27,978 bases of DNA from Bacteroidales bacterium (GTDB taxonomy: Bacteria > Bacteroidota > Bacteroidia > Bacteroidales > VadinHA17): the NCBI GenBank assembly GCA_020353115.1, contig CP070687.1, positions 2,576,848 through 2,604,825 on the forward strand, given 5' to 3'. This document shows positions 15,090 through 23,051 of this stretch, in pieces. Each line of letters begins with the position of its first letter. Positions within the stretch are counted from its first letter, which is position 1. Under the pieces are notes generated by a model that saw nothing but the letters and a program-made list of their open reading frames with translations, ran no database searches and was not told the DNA's origin. A program made the translations under genes and the position numbers.

Positions 15090-16967
15090 CTATTCTTTTT
15101 TTATACCGAATGACGGATCGATTCTAACAAAAATCATAACCAGGAAGCCGGGGATTGTGCAGAACATCACCCATATAAAAAAGCTGGAGTAACCGATGAT
15201 TTCCTGCAGCCAGCCACTTATCATGCCAGGGATCATCATCCCGAGGGCCATAAAACCGGTTGCAATTGCATAATGTGCTGTTTTATGTATTCCTTCGGAT
15301 ATATAGATCATAAACAACATGTATGCGGTAAATCCGAATCCATATCCGAACTGTTCCAGTGCAACGGATATATAGATTATGGTAATTGATTCGGGTTGGG
15401 CCTGTGACAGGTATACGTACACCAGGTTGGGAAGGTTCATGGCTATTATCATCCACCAGATCCAGTACCTTAATCCGTTACGGGCTGCGAGAAATCCTCC
15501 CAAAAGTCCCCCGACCGTTAAGGCTATCATGCCGACCGTACCGTATACCAGTCCCAGTTCTCCGGTGGTCAGCCCCAGTCCTCCAAATTCCTGTGCGTCG
15601 AGCATGAAAGGCGAGGCCAGTTTAACCAGTTGCGATTCACCCAGCCGGTAAAGCAGTAAAAATGCAAGTATGATTCCTATTTCCCTTTTTCTGAAAAACG
15701 AGGTGAATGTCCTGCCAAATTCCCTGAAGAAGTCCGATCTGCTTTTTTCCCCGCTTATGGCCGGTCCGTCTGAAGGGGGATAGGGCAGGATAAACCTGTG
15801 ATATGCAAAGAAAAGTAAAAACAGGCCGGCCAAGATAATGAAGGTGACCGACCAGGCCAGCGGGATGTTACCGGAGCGGGCTTTGAAGAACGCAGATGTC
15901 TCTGTATCCAGTTTGGGGTCCAATTGAATGACAAAAAATGCCGGGATATTCCAGTTCATTTCATTGAAAACGAACCGGTAACCTTCAACCAGCGCTATGC
16001 TTTTATCTCCCTTCTCCCTGCCAAGATTTACGATTATTTCTTTTCCATTATCCGGTGCTTTGGAAAGGTGAAAATATCCGATGGCAACATTCCCCGTAGT
16101 TTCTTCCCTTCCGGTTACAGACTTGGATCCGAAATGCTTTTTCAGGAATGATTCCAGTTTTCCGGCGATGTTTCGGCTCCACCAGGTCTCTTCCCCTCCT
16201 GCTTCGATAGCCCGGCTTTTTTCTTCATGATAAAAGCCCTGTTCAATGTTCCACTCTTTTACCAGGTTGGTAAGAGAATCGGCTTCATTCCTTTGCATCG
16301 GGAAGGTGCCGATATTAATTACTTTGTTTTGAAAAGCAACAGATTGGTATTCCATTTCCAAAGGTACAGGAATTGAATCGGGTTCGAATCGGGTTGCAGT
16401 TTTTGTTTCCGTTTTTGAATAAACTTCTATATCAACAGGAGGAAGGCCTGTGGATGTTTCGAGATAACCGGCAAGAATGACCAGTAGCCCCTGGCCGGTC
16501 AGCATGGCAAACCGGTAGAACGTACTTCGGATCCCGACATGGAATGCCTGTTCGTGTTTGGTAAGTCCTAACATATAGAATCCATCGGCAGCGATATCAT
16601 GTGTTGCGGAACTGAAAGCAAGAAGCCAGAAAAAGGCAAGAGTATAGCGGAAAAACATAGAAACAGGAATCGTCAGTGCCACACCTGCAAGACCGGCACC
16701 CACAATCAATTGCATTATGACAATCCAGTATCTTTTTGTTTTCAGTATATCAACGACCGGGCTCCATACCGGTTTAATAACCCAGGGCAGGTATAGCCAG
16801 CTTGTATACAATGCAATTTTTGTATTTGATATCCCTAGTTTTTTGTACATGATAACGGAGACAGTCATTACGATGACATAGGGAATACCTTCGGCAAAAT
16901 ACAGTGAAGGAACCCAGGCCCAGGGATTTCTTCTTTCTTTCTTTTGTAAGCTTATTCTTGTGGTCAT
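15090..16967 (-). CDS. AmpG/MurT-like MFS muropeptide or MurNAc transporter with a large periplasmic insertion
   Basis: ATG 16967 is chosen over 17000: it lies 7 nt after the SpoIID stop with AAGAGAT just before it, while 17000 overlaps the SpoIID gene. The protein is 625 aa; E. coli AmpG is near 490. The opening (NPWAWVPSLYFAEGIPYVIV) and SSATHDIAADGFY are hallmarks of the AmpG family. About five helices precede residue 172, followed by roughly 190 mostly polar residues (about 174-367) that must be periplasmic if the N-terminus is inside. Helix 6, the usual central cytoplasmic loop and six further helices follow. Homologues in Tannerella (MurT) import MurNAc; position after murQ and SpoIID supports muropeptide or MurNAc uptake. 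Confidence 0.88.
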   Translation of the reverse strand: MTTRISLQKKERRNPWAWVPSLYFAEGIPYVIVMTVSVIMYKKLGISNTKIALYTSWLYLPWVIKPVWSPVVDILKTKRYWIVIMQLIVGAGLAGVALTIPVSMFFRYTLAFFWLLAFSSATHDIAADGFYMLGLTKHEQAFHVGIRSTFYRFAMLTGQGLLVILAGYLETSTGLPPVDIEVYSKTETKTATRFEPDSIPVPLEMEYQSVAFQNKVINIGTFPMQRNEADSLTNLVKEWNIEQGFYHEEKSRAIEAGGEETWWSRNIAGKLESFLKKHFGSKSVTGREETTGNVAIGYFHLSKAPDNGKEIIVNLGREKGDKSIALVEGYRFVFNEMNWNIPAFFVIQLDPKLDTETSAFFKARSGNIPLAWSVTFIILAGLFLLFFAYHRFILPYPPSDGPAISGEKSRSDFFREFGRTFTSFFRKREIGIILAFLLLYRLGESQLVKLASPFMLDAQEFGGLGLTTGELGLVYGTVGMIALTVGGLLGGFLAARNGLRYWIWWMIIAMNLPNLVYVYLSQAQPESITIIYISVALEQFGYGFGFTAYMLFMIYISEGIHKTAHYAIATGFMALGMMIPGMISGWLQEIIGYSSFFIWVMFCTIPGFLVMIFVRIDPSFGIKKE

Positions 16968-16974
16968 ATCTCTT

Positions 16975-18315
16975 TTAGTAATAGCAGGAAATCCTTGCAC
17001 CGGTGAAATAATGCTTCAGGATTTCATCGTAACTGTACCCTTTATCTCCCATTACTGCCGCACCGATCTGGCAAAGTCCCACACCATGGCCCCATCCGGC
17101 ACCGGTAAGTACAAACCCCATAGGAATCCCGTCGACAGGTTGCATTCGGTCGACCGTAAAAGCTGCACTGTAGAGATGGGAATGTGAAAGAAGCTTTCGT
17201 ATCTCAAGTTCTTTCCCGACAATCATCTCTCTTTCGGCACCGGTAATTTTCAGTCTAATCAATCTTCCCGAACAACCTCTCTCTACCGGTACAAGGTCAA
17301 TTATTTTACCGAAGTCCATACCTGATTTTTGCTTTATGATCTCGCTAATCTCCTCCTGGCTGTATTCAACCTTCCACCTGTAAAAGTCGGTTGTTTCCCT
17401 ATCATAATCCAACAATACCTGGGAAAGGATCCGTTCATCAGTTGTATTGCAGAAAGCAGGAGGACTGCTTCTTATCCATTGATCTGCTGCTTCTTCCCTT
17501 GTAAGATCAAGATCAAAATTCTTGATTTTTCTGTTATAATCAATTACTTTGGTCAGATAAGGATGCCTGACCGACTCCCATACATTCTCAAATGATTCAC
17601 TGATGCCACCGCAAGATTTTGAGAAGCGTGTATCACAGACACGATTATTATACAGTAATACCAAACCCCTGGTTCTCTTGACAGCTTCTCCGACAGTTTT
17701 AGTGGTCGCTCTTGTAATTCCCTGATACCTCTGACAATGGTCATCAGCACATACATCGAATAACTTATGATCTTCCCTGCCATACCATTTTATTATTTCA
17801 TTATCGGCTCCTTTTTCCGGAAAATAATCTCCGGGACGGTCGTCTGTTTTTAAACTCCTGTTCATCTGTGCAATCAGCCAGCTTCTTGATATAACCGAAT
17901 GAGCTTTCAGAAATTCAAGGGAACCGGTTGCTTTCATTTCCGAGGAAATAACACTAAGCAGATAATCTTCCACAGGCAATGTGTTAATAGCGATAATCGA
18001 GGTATCATCCTTGAGTAGCTTCAACGATCCCCTGAATCGTTGCTCTTCCTTCTGTTCCCAATGAAAATCTATCCCTATGGTTACGTTTTGCAGTACAAAA
18101 AAGGAGTTACCGTAATCGACGGGTTTGAATTCAATTTCACCCTCTATGCGGAAGTCATTCCCGATACCTGCTATCTCAATGGTTCCTGAATTGATTCGGG
18201 CATGAAAACTGCCGCTGAAAGACTGCCGGTATCCTGAAACCAAAAAATTGCCTCGCAGAACAAAAGAAATCTCATGGTCATTCATAATACCAACCTGTAC
18301 AGAAGGTTCCTTCAT
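16975..18315 (-). CDS. SpoIID/LytB-domain protein without export signal
   Basis: ATG 18315 (MKEPSVQVGIMNDHEISF) gives 446 aa; a GTG at 18345 would overlap the DUF4922 stop. The N-terminal 100 residues are beta-rich. The SpoIID core begins at LPVEDYLLSVISSEM (catalytic Glu candidate E126) with KAHSVISRSWLIAQM, then paired cysteines (VCADDHCQRYQG; CDTRFSKSCGGISES) and the family's C-terminal GWGHGVGLCQIGA and YDEILKHYFTGA. SpoIID of Bacillus is a membrane-anchored lytic transglycosylase cutting MurNAc-GlcNAc bonds in stripped glycan. No signal peptide or membrane helix is visible, so this one appears cytoplasmic. It sits between the DUF4922 gene and the AmpG-like gene with near-zero spacing. 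Confidence 0.88.
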   Translation of the reverse strand: MKEPSVQVGIMNDHEISFVLRGNFLVSGYRQSFSGSFHARINSGTIEIAGIGNDFRIEGEIEFKPVDYGNSFFVLQNVTIGIDFHWEQKEEQRFRGSLKLLKDDTSIIAINTLPVEDYLLSVISSEMKATGSLEFLKAHSVISRSWLIAQMNRSLKTDDRPGDYFPEKGADNEIIKWYGREDHKLFDVCADDHCQRYQGITRATTKTVGEAVKRTRGLVLLYNNRVCDTRFSKSCGGISESFENVWESVRHPYLTKVIDYNRKIKNFDLDLTREEAADQWIRSSPPAFCNTTDERILSQVLLDYDRETTDFYRWKVEYSQEEISEIIKQKSGMDFGKIIDLVPVERGCSGRLIRLKITGAEREMIVGKELEIRKLLSHSHLYSAAFTVDRMQPVDGIPMGFVLTGAGWGHGVGLCQIGAAVMGDKGYSYDEILKHYFTGARISCYY

Positions 18316-18334
18316 GATATCGTTGGTTGAATGG

Positions 18335-19354
18335 TTACTCCTCACCTCTGTTTTCCATTTTTCTCAGAACGGCTGATCGTAGTTCATGAAAATGACGGTC
18401 ACTGACGGAGACCTGGTTAAAGATATTAATAATATCTTCTTTTGATATTTTACTGAAGTCTTCTTCCCGGGGAAGAATCAACAAGCCACCGAAATCCACT
18501 GCAGCAGGGCTGATAAGCATATTGTTATTACCCTTTTCATAATAATGCGACGGCCTGTGTTTGTCGCGGGGGAATATAATTATCCTCCAGGATTGGTTGT
18601 CATAAATAGACAGAATATTCATCAGGGGTTCATGTTCTTTCCGGGTATGGTTTTTCAGACCTGAATATACGGAATCAAACGCTTTTAACAGGGATGCAAT
18701 ATGACCCGATTCAAATGAGACAAATTTTCCAGGGTATGTGTTTATTCCCCATATGGTGATTTCCCCATCGCTGTACCATGGCTTTACCGTTTCATCTTTC
18801 ATATGGTTATAGTCCCTTTCGATCGGCAGGAATGATTTATTACCGGCCTGGAAATGAAAATGATCGGGAGCTGAAGCTCCGCACTGAGGGCCGTTATAAA
18901 AAAGGGTATAATCAGAGAGTTTTTTAGTAAGAACCAACATATTTCTAAAATGATCTTTTATCTCCTGGGGGACATGAATTTTTGTTGGAATTGTAAAATG
19001 TTCCCTGAAAATCGGGTACGGATTGCATAGCAGGAAGAAATCCGTGCCAAGATCCAGCTTTTTCTGTTCTCCGGGCAGGTTCTCATTACACAAAAAACAT
19101 GTGCGTGCGGCAATGGATTCCGGATCGATCCTTGCTGATGAGGAGATTATCCTTGAAGGATTGAATTGTGCTTTAATGTTAAAATGACCGAAATGAAATT
19201 CCCTGGTTCTGACTTTATCCAGCAGTCCATAGTTTATCCTTAGCAGTTCCCATGTCTTTTCCTGGTCAGAAAGGAAATTCTTTATATTATCAGATAATGA
19301 ATCACACCTTTTCCCGGAGTGTGGAGATTGATAATCATGAAAAAAATCAGGCAT
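18335..19354 (-). CDS. DUF4922 protein, HIT/GalT-like nucleotidyltransferase or phosphorylase
   Basis: The product is 339 aa with no export signal. C86-xx-C89 in RTCFLCNENLP is a metal-site-like pair. NPYPIFREHFTI (111-122) is the strand region typical of GalT and GDP-L-galactose phosphorylase families. The active-site motif is D164-H165-F-H167-F-Q169, the HxHxQ signature, with H167 the likely nucleotidylated residue by analogy to GalT. Such enzymes move a nucleoside monophosphate between sugar-1-phosphates or phosphorolyse NDP-sugars. The gene is 39 bp after the glycosyltransferase-amidase gene and 19 bp before the SpoIID start, clearly in the same operon. A substrate such as an NDP amino sugar is inferred from context only. 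Confidence 0.82.
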   Translation of the reverse strand: MPDFFHDYQSPHSGKRCDSLSDNIKNFLSDQEKTWELLRINYGLLDKVRTREFHFGHFNIKAQFNPSRIISSSARIDPESIAARTCFLCNENLPGEQKKLDLGTDFFLLCNPYPIFREHFTIPTKIHVPQEIKDHFRNMLVLTKKLSDYTLFYNGPQCGASAPDHFHFQAGNKSFLPIERDYNHMKDETVKPWYSDGEITIWGINTYPGKFVSFESGHIASLLKAFDSVYSGLKNHTRKEHEPLMNILSIYDNQSWRIIIFPRDKHRPSHYYEKGNNNMLISPAAVDFGGLLILPREEDFSKISKEDIINIFNQVSVSDRHFHELRSAVLRKMENRGEE

Positions 19355-19393
19355 ACGAATAGCTGGGAATTATCTGGTTCGGATCTGAAAATA

Positions 19394-21823
19394 TTATTCG
19401 ACTAATCTTCCGATCATAATACCATCCTGTGAATCATTTTTTTCAAGATATTCAGCAAGAGGGCTCTCGGAAATTACAACTTTATCCAATGAACTTGAAG
19501 CATGGATGATATGTAACCTGTTGTTCTGATGCAGAGCAATTGTAACATGTGCAATATCCAGTCCGTCGACGGTGGATGTAATGGCAATCAGATCTCCGTT
19601 GTGTATTTGTTTTTCTATTTGTTCCACTTCAGATTCAGGCACAAAGAAAAATTTGTGGGTTTCATTTTCCTGTTCAATCTTCTGAATTCGAATAAAGAAC
19701 TCATCAGAGGCCAGTTGTTTGTACTTATCCCTGTTCCGTGTCATGAAATTTATTTCCTTTTCAAATGGTTGACCGCCGATCTCCTTTGTAATATCGGTCA
19801 CAACACCCTTCTTCACATTATTATGTAACCAGTCGGAAAAATAATGAAGCCTGGAGGTATAGGTATCGAGTATTCCGTCTCTGTACCTGACCAGTATCAG
19901 TTCCCTGGCATAATCTTCGAAAGAGGTTTTATTTTGTTTGATAAGCCTGGACAGTACAACTATATTTTCAAGATAGGTAGTACAGTCGAGGCCTCTCAAA
20001 TTGATTACCAGTTTTTCATTCCCTGCCGTTTCGAGTGTATGGCCGACATATTCCGTTCCGAGAAAACTTCTGGCAACATCGATGGCAATTTCATTAAGGG
20101 GCTTATCCGCCAGTCCTTTATTAGCCGCATTCTTCAAAATGGAAGTGCAAATCTGTTTATCCATTTTATGATAGAGAACCTGGCTGGCCTGGTCATTATT
20201 TGTATAAACGGTCATTTCTGAAAGATCCTTCTCCTGGATATTCAGGGATCCGTAACCGGCCTTATGTTTCTGCCAGCCTGTGTACGTGATACATTCGTTA
20301 CAAATCAAAGTTAAAATCAACAGGAGTGTCGGGATCCACCATGTGAATCCCAGGCTTTTTTTCTTCTTTGACTGATTCATCTGTTGTCGGGTTTTTATTT
20401 CAAATGTTCTGATCCGGTCTTTATACATATTAAAGGCGTTTTGTTTTTCAACATCCAGACCAGCATCCGTATTTTCTTCCCATCGCCGGCACAGATAAAT
20501 GGACTCGTAAATTCTGCCTATCTGATACTTTCGTGAGATATTCAAACCAACTGCATAGTCCTCACCATAACTGACATTGGGAAATCGAATCTTCCGGATA
20601 ACGGGTGTGTAAAAAGCCCTTGGTGCGCCTAAACCATTTATTCTTAAGGCATTATTTTTTCCATTCTCTGCTGTCCACTCTTTATGGTCGATGATTCCGG
20701 GGGGTATTAATTCGAAATTAAAATTTGTCACTGTATAGGTGCCGATAACCATTGCACATCTTTCCCTGTAAAACGTTTCAACGATTTTTTCCAATGTCGA
20801 ATCGCATTCATAAACATCATCACTATCCAGCTGAACAGCGAATTTACCACAATTATCATTAAAAATTCCTTCGTTCCAGCAACCCCCGATCCCGAGATCT
20901 TTTCTGTCCGGAATAATGTGAACGACCTTTTCGTTTTTTTGTGCCCAGGATCTTATTTTTTCCGTTGTCCCGTCCGATGAATGGTTGTCGATAATGATGA
21001 GGTTGAAGCTGAAATCGGTTTTCTGTTTCAGTACCGAATGAATTGCATCCTCAATAGTCCGGACCCGGTTTTTTACCGGGATAATAACAGAGGCTTCTAT
21101 ATTGAATTTCTCTTCGTTCAGATTAACATCCGTAAATTCCGGTTTGAGGTAAGCATTAATATCCCTGAGATAGGAAGAGACTGCTGATTCCATCTCTTCC
21201 TGTATTTCCCTGTTCCCCGGATCCACATAATCAAATAGCTTTTCACGTGCGGCAGTGATATCAACGCTTTCCACACTATATAAAAATTCTGGAATTCGGA
21301 TTACAGGATACTTTTCAGCTGTTTTAAGTCGGAGATCATAAAAACCTGCAAACCTGTATTCATCCTCAAATCGTTTTACTGCTTCACTTATTATATGAGT
21401 GGGGTATACCATGACCGGCCCGAAATTAAAATCATCCCTTAAGCTGCCTGACTGGTAATCAATGGTAGGATGGGCATACCTGTTTTTATTTTTTATTTCA
21501 TAGTAATCGGAGTAGATCATTCCTGCCTGATAATTTTCCAGAACCGTAGAAAACCTTTCCAGGGCATGCTGTCCCAGCTCGACGGTTTGACCGGTCAGAC
21601 AAATCAAAACATAAGGTGTACGGGTTACTTCGGCAATCATTCGTACGGTCCGGGAGCCCAGTAGATGTTCGGTTGTGAGTATTCCTGTTTCCCGGTTTAA
21701 GGTATCTTGTTCTGCGGTAATGGTATAGACCGCATCAACCAGGTCGGAGTTTCTGAAATGTTCAGCTGTTTTTGATACCGGTAAATTCCGGTTCAGGATA
21801 AAACATGTAATACTATTTTTCAT
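19394..21823 (-). CDS. Glycosyltransferase family 2 - transmembrane - DUF1460 amidase fusion
   Basis: A single 809-aa frame. Residues 1-235 resemble a degenerate GT-A domain. Residues 243-450 are a clear GT2 domain: VIIPVKNR (246-253), DNHSSDGT (279-286), LDSDD (332-336) and GEDYAVG (420-426). A Lys-rich stretch (QSKKKKS) precedes one membrane helix (about 493-512), placing the GT domain inside and the rest in the periplasm. Residues 540-809 match DUF1460, an NlpC/P60-like N-acetylmuramoyl-L-alanine amidase family: nucleophile C614 in GLDCTTYLEN, His759 in DIAHVTIAL and HIIHASS near 774. An internal ATG at 20380 (residue 482) would allow a separate membrane-anchored amidase. The gene is close behind murQ. 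The GT acceptor is unknown. Confidence 0.85.
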   Translation of the reverse strand: MKNSITCFILNRNLPVSKTAEHFRNSDLVDAVYTITAEQDTLNRETGILTTEHLLGSRTVRMIAEVTRTPYVLICLTGQTVELGQHALERFSTVLENYQAGMIYSDYYEIKNKNRYAHPTIDYQSGSLRDDFNFGPVMVYPTHIISEAVKRFEDEYRFAGFYDLRLKTAEKYPVIRIPEFLYSVESVDITAAREKLFDYVDPGNREIQEEMESAVSSYLRDINAYLKPEFTDVNLNEEKFNIEASVIIPVKNRVRTIEDAIHSVLKQKTDFSFNLIIIDNHSSDGTTEKIRSWAQKNEKVVHIIPDRKDLGIGGCWNEGIFNDNCGKFAVQLDSDDVYECDSTLEKIVETFYRERCAMVIGTYTVTNFNFELIPPGIIDHKEWTAENGKNNALRINGLGAPRAFYTPVIRKIRFPNVSYGEDYAVGLNISRKYQIGRIYESIYLCRRWEENTDAGLDVEKQNAFNMYKDRIRTFEIKTRQQMNQSKKKKSLGFTWWIPTLLLILTLICNECITYTGWQKHKAGYGSLNIQEKDLSEMTVYTNNDQASQVLYHKMDKQICTSILKNAANKGLADKPLNEIAIDVARSFLGTEYVGHTLETAGNEKLVINLRGLDCTTYLENIVVLSRLIKQNKTSFEDYARELILVRYRDGILDTYTSRLHYFSDWLHNNVKKGVVTDITKEIGGQPFEKEINFMTRNRDKYKQLASDEFFIRIQKIEQENETHKFFFVPESEVEQIEKQIHNGDLIAITSTVDGLDIAHVTIALHQNNRLHIIHASSSLDKVVISESPLAEYLEKNDSQDGIMIGRLVE

Positions 21824-21920
21824 TCAGCGAAGTTTTGGTATCCGGATTACGGTCATTTTTTGTGAAGAACAGTATCAGCAGAATGGAAACGGATATTTTT
21901 TTGGTTGGATCTGCATTCAT
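21813..21920 (-). CDS. Possible 35-aa small protein bridging murQ and the glycosyltransferase gene
   Basis: Its ATG overlaps the murQ stop (ATGA arrangement at 21917-21920) and its TAG lies 8 bp inside the next gene's start (ATGAAAAATAG). It begins MNADPTKKISVSILLILFF, with one short hydrophobic stretch (about 12 residues) and a polar C-terminus. The exact overlap at both ends fits translational coupling. The length is small enough to be chance. Confidence 0.3.
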   Translation of the reverse strand: MNADPTKKISVSILLILFFTKNDRNPDTKTSLNEK

Positions 21921-22741
21921 TTATTGTCCTTCTCCTTTTTCTTTCTGGCCGAATAAATCACCCTTCGTACCGATCCATACTGTAAAAGCAATTTCCTGGC
22001 CGTTTTAGCATCATATCCTAATTCTTCCATGATCATTCTCGTACCGCGGTTAATGAGTTTCTGGTTTGTAAGCTGCATATCCACCATTTTATTGCCCTTT
22101 ACATGACCGAGTTTTATCATGGTAGATGTTGTGATCATATTCAGGATCAGTTTCTGGGCTGTCCCGGATTTCATTCTGGTACTTCCGGTAACAAATTCCG
22201 GCCCGACGATAGCCTCGATAGGGATATCCACCTCTTTAGCCACATCGCTGTCCGGATTGCATGTTATACATGCGGTAAGTATGCCTTCACTGCGTGCCTT
22301 TCGAACACCGCCAACTACGTAAGGTGTTCTTCCCGAAGCAGCAATACCGACAACCACATCTCCACGATCAATATCATAGTTTTTCAGGTCTTCCCATGCC
22401 TGCTCGTAGTTGTCTTCCGCCGATTCAACGGCTTTCCGGATGGCTGCATCTCCTCCGGCAATCAATCCGATAACAAGGTTATATGGTACTCCGAAAGTGG
22501 GAGGGATTTCCGAAGCATCAAGTATCCCCAGCCTGCCACTGGTCCCGGCACCGATATAGAACAAACGGCCTCCCTTTCTCATTTTTTCAATTATCCTGAT
22601 GACCAGATTTTCAATCTGGGGAATTACTTTTTTGACGGCTGTATAAATCGTCTGATCCTCCTTATTTATATTGTCGAGGAGTTCTCTGACCGTCATTTTC
22701 TCAAGGTCATCGAAAAAGGATGGAGATTCGGTTATGCTCAT
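21917..22741 (-). CDS. murQ: N-acetylmuramic acid 6-phosphate etherase
   Basis: The product is 274 aa (E. coli MurQ 298). It carries the SIS fold with GAGTSGR (64-70) and the diagnostic DASEIPPTFG (75-84). E78 and E109 (VESAEDN) have the same 31-residue spacing as the E. coli catalytic glutamates 83 and 114. VTGSTRMKSGTAQKLILN, a further family signature, is present. MurQ splits MurNAc-6-phosphate into GlcNAc-6-phosphate and D-lactate in the cytoplasm. It heads a minus-strand operon that reaches the AmpG-like transporter, divergent from the kinase-MurU operon. No kinase making MurNAc-6-phosphate is in the window. Confidence 0.96.
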   Translation of the reverse strand: MSITESPSFFDDLEKMTVRELLDNINKEDQTIYTAVKKVIPQIENLVIRIIEKMRKGGRLFYIGAGTSGRLGILDASEIPPTFGVPYNLVIGLIAGGDAAIRKAVESAEDNYEQAWEDLKNYDIDRGDVVVGIAASGRTPYVVGGVRKARSEGILTACITCNPDSDVAKEVDIPIEAIVGPEFVTGSTRMKSGTAQKLILNMITTSTMIKLGHVKGNKMVDMQLTNQKLINRGTRMIMEELGYDAKTARKLLLQYGSVRRVIYSARKKKEKDNK

Positions 22742-22891
22742 TTGACCAGTTATGTTAGAAAATTCCTTTACCTGTGACTGCCTTCATTGTTTGATCCTCC
22801 CTGCCTGGCAGCCACAGGCTGGTAAACCGGCAGCTCGCTTCGGAAAGAAGAGTCCGGAGCCAGTTCTGGAATTTAATACCATTTTTTTTGC

Positions 22892-22899
22892 CAAAAGTA
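22892..22899 (-). promoter_or_regulatory. -7 box (TACTTTTG) of the murQ operon
   Basis: A perfect TAnnTTTG on the minus strand. No TTG stands at -33. Transcription would start near 22886, about 145 nt before the murQ ATG. Confidence 0.4.
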
Positions 22900-22990
22900 C
22901 AAAAATTTTATTGTGACATATCAGGGTTGAAGAGTTGGAATGCCAATCAAATACCCACAGACCCGAAAACCGTAGTAAATTATAACACTC

Positions 22991-23020
22991 TTTGATAATT
23001 GAATTTATTTCGTAAAATTT
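22991..23020 (+). promoter_or_regulatory. Candidate promoter of the AmgK-RapZ operon
   Basis: TTTG (22991-22994), an 18-nt spacer and TAAAATTT (23013-23020), with mismatches in the -7 box. Position relative to ATG 23052 is suitable. Confidence 0.3.
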
Positions 23021-23051
23021 ACCTTCTTAAACATAAAAGCGATCAAACTTA

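Larger units (their letters stand above)
22742..23051. other. Divergent regulatory region between the murQ and AmgK operons
   Basis: The 310 bp hold a -7 box toward murQ, a weak promoter toward AmgK, and a murQ leader of about 145 nt. The leader contains a GGAGG followed by a 10-codon ORF and a GC-rich segment resembling the repeat near 6019. Both operons can be controlled from here. Confidence 0.55.

Noticed and set aside
15379..15651. 90-codon plus-strand ORF within the transporter gene
   Set aside because: Pro/Ser-rich shadow of membrane helices on the opposite strand.
22103..22777. 224-codon plus-strand ORF opposite murQ
   Set aside because: murQ motifs and catalytic residues are intact on the minus strand; this is antisense read-through of codon bias.
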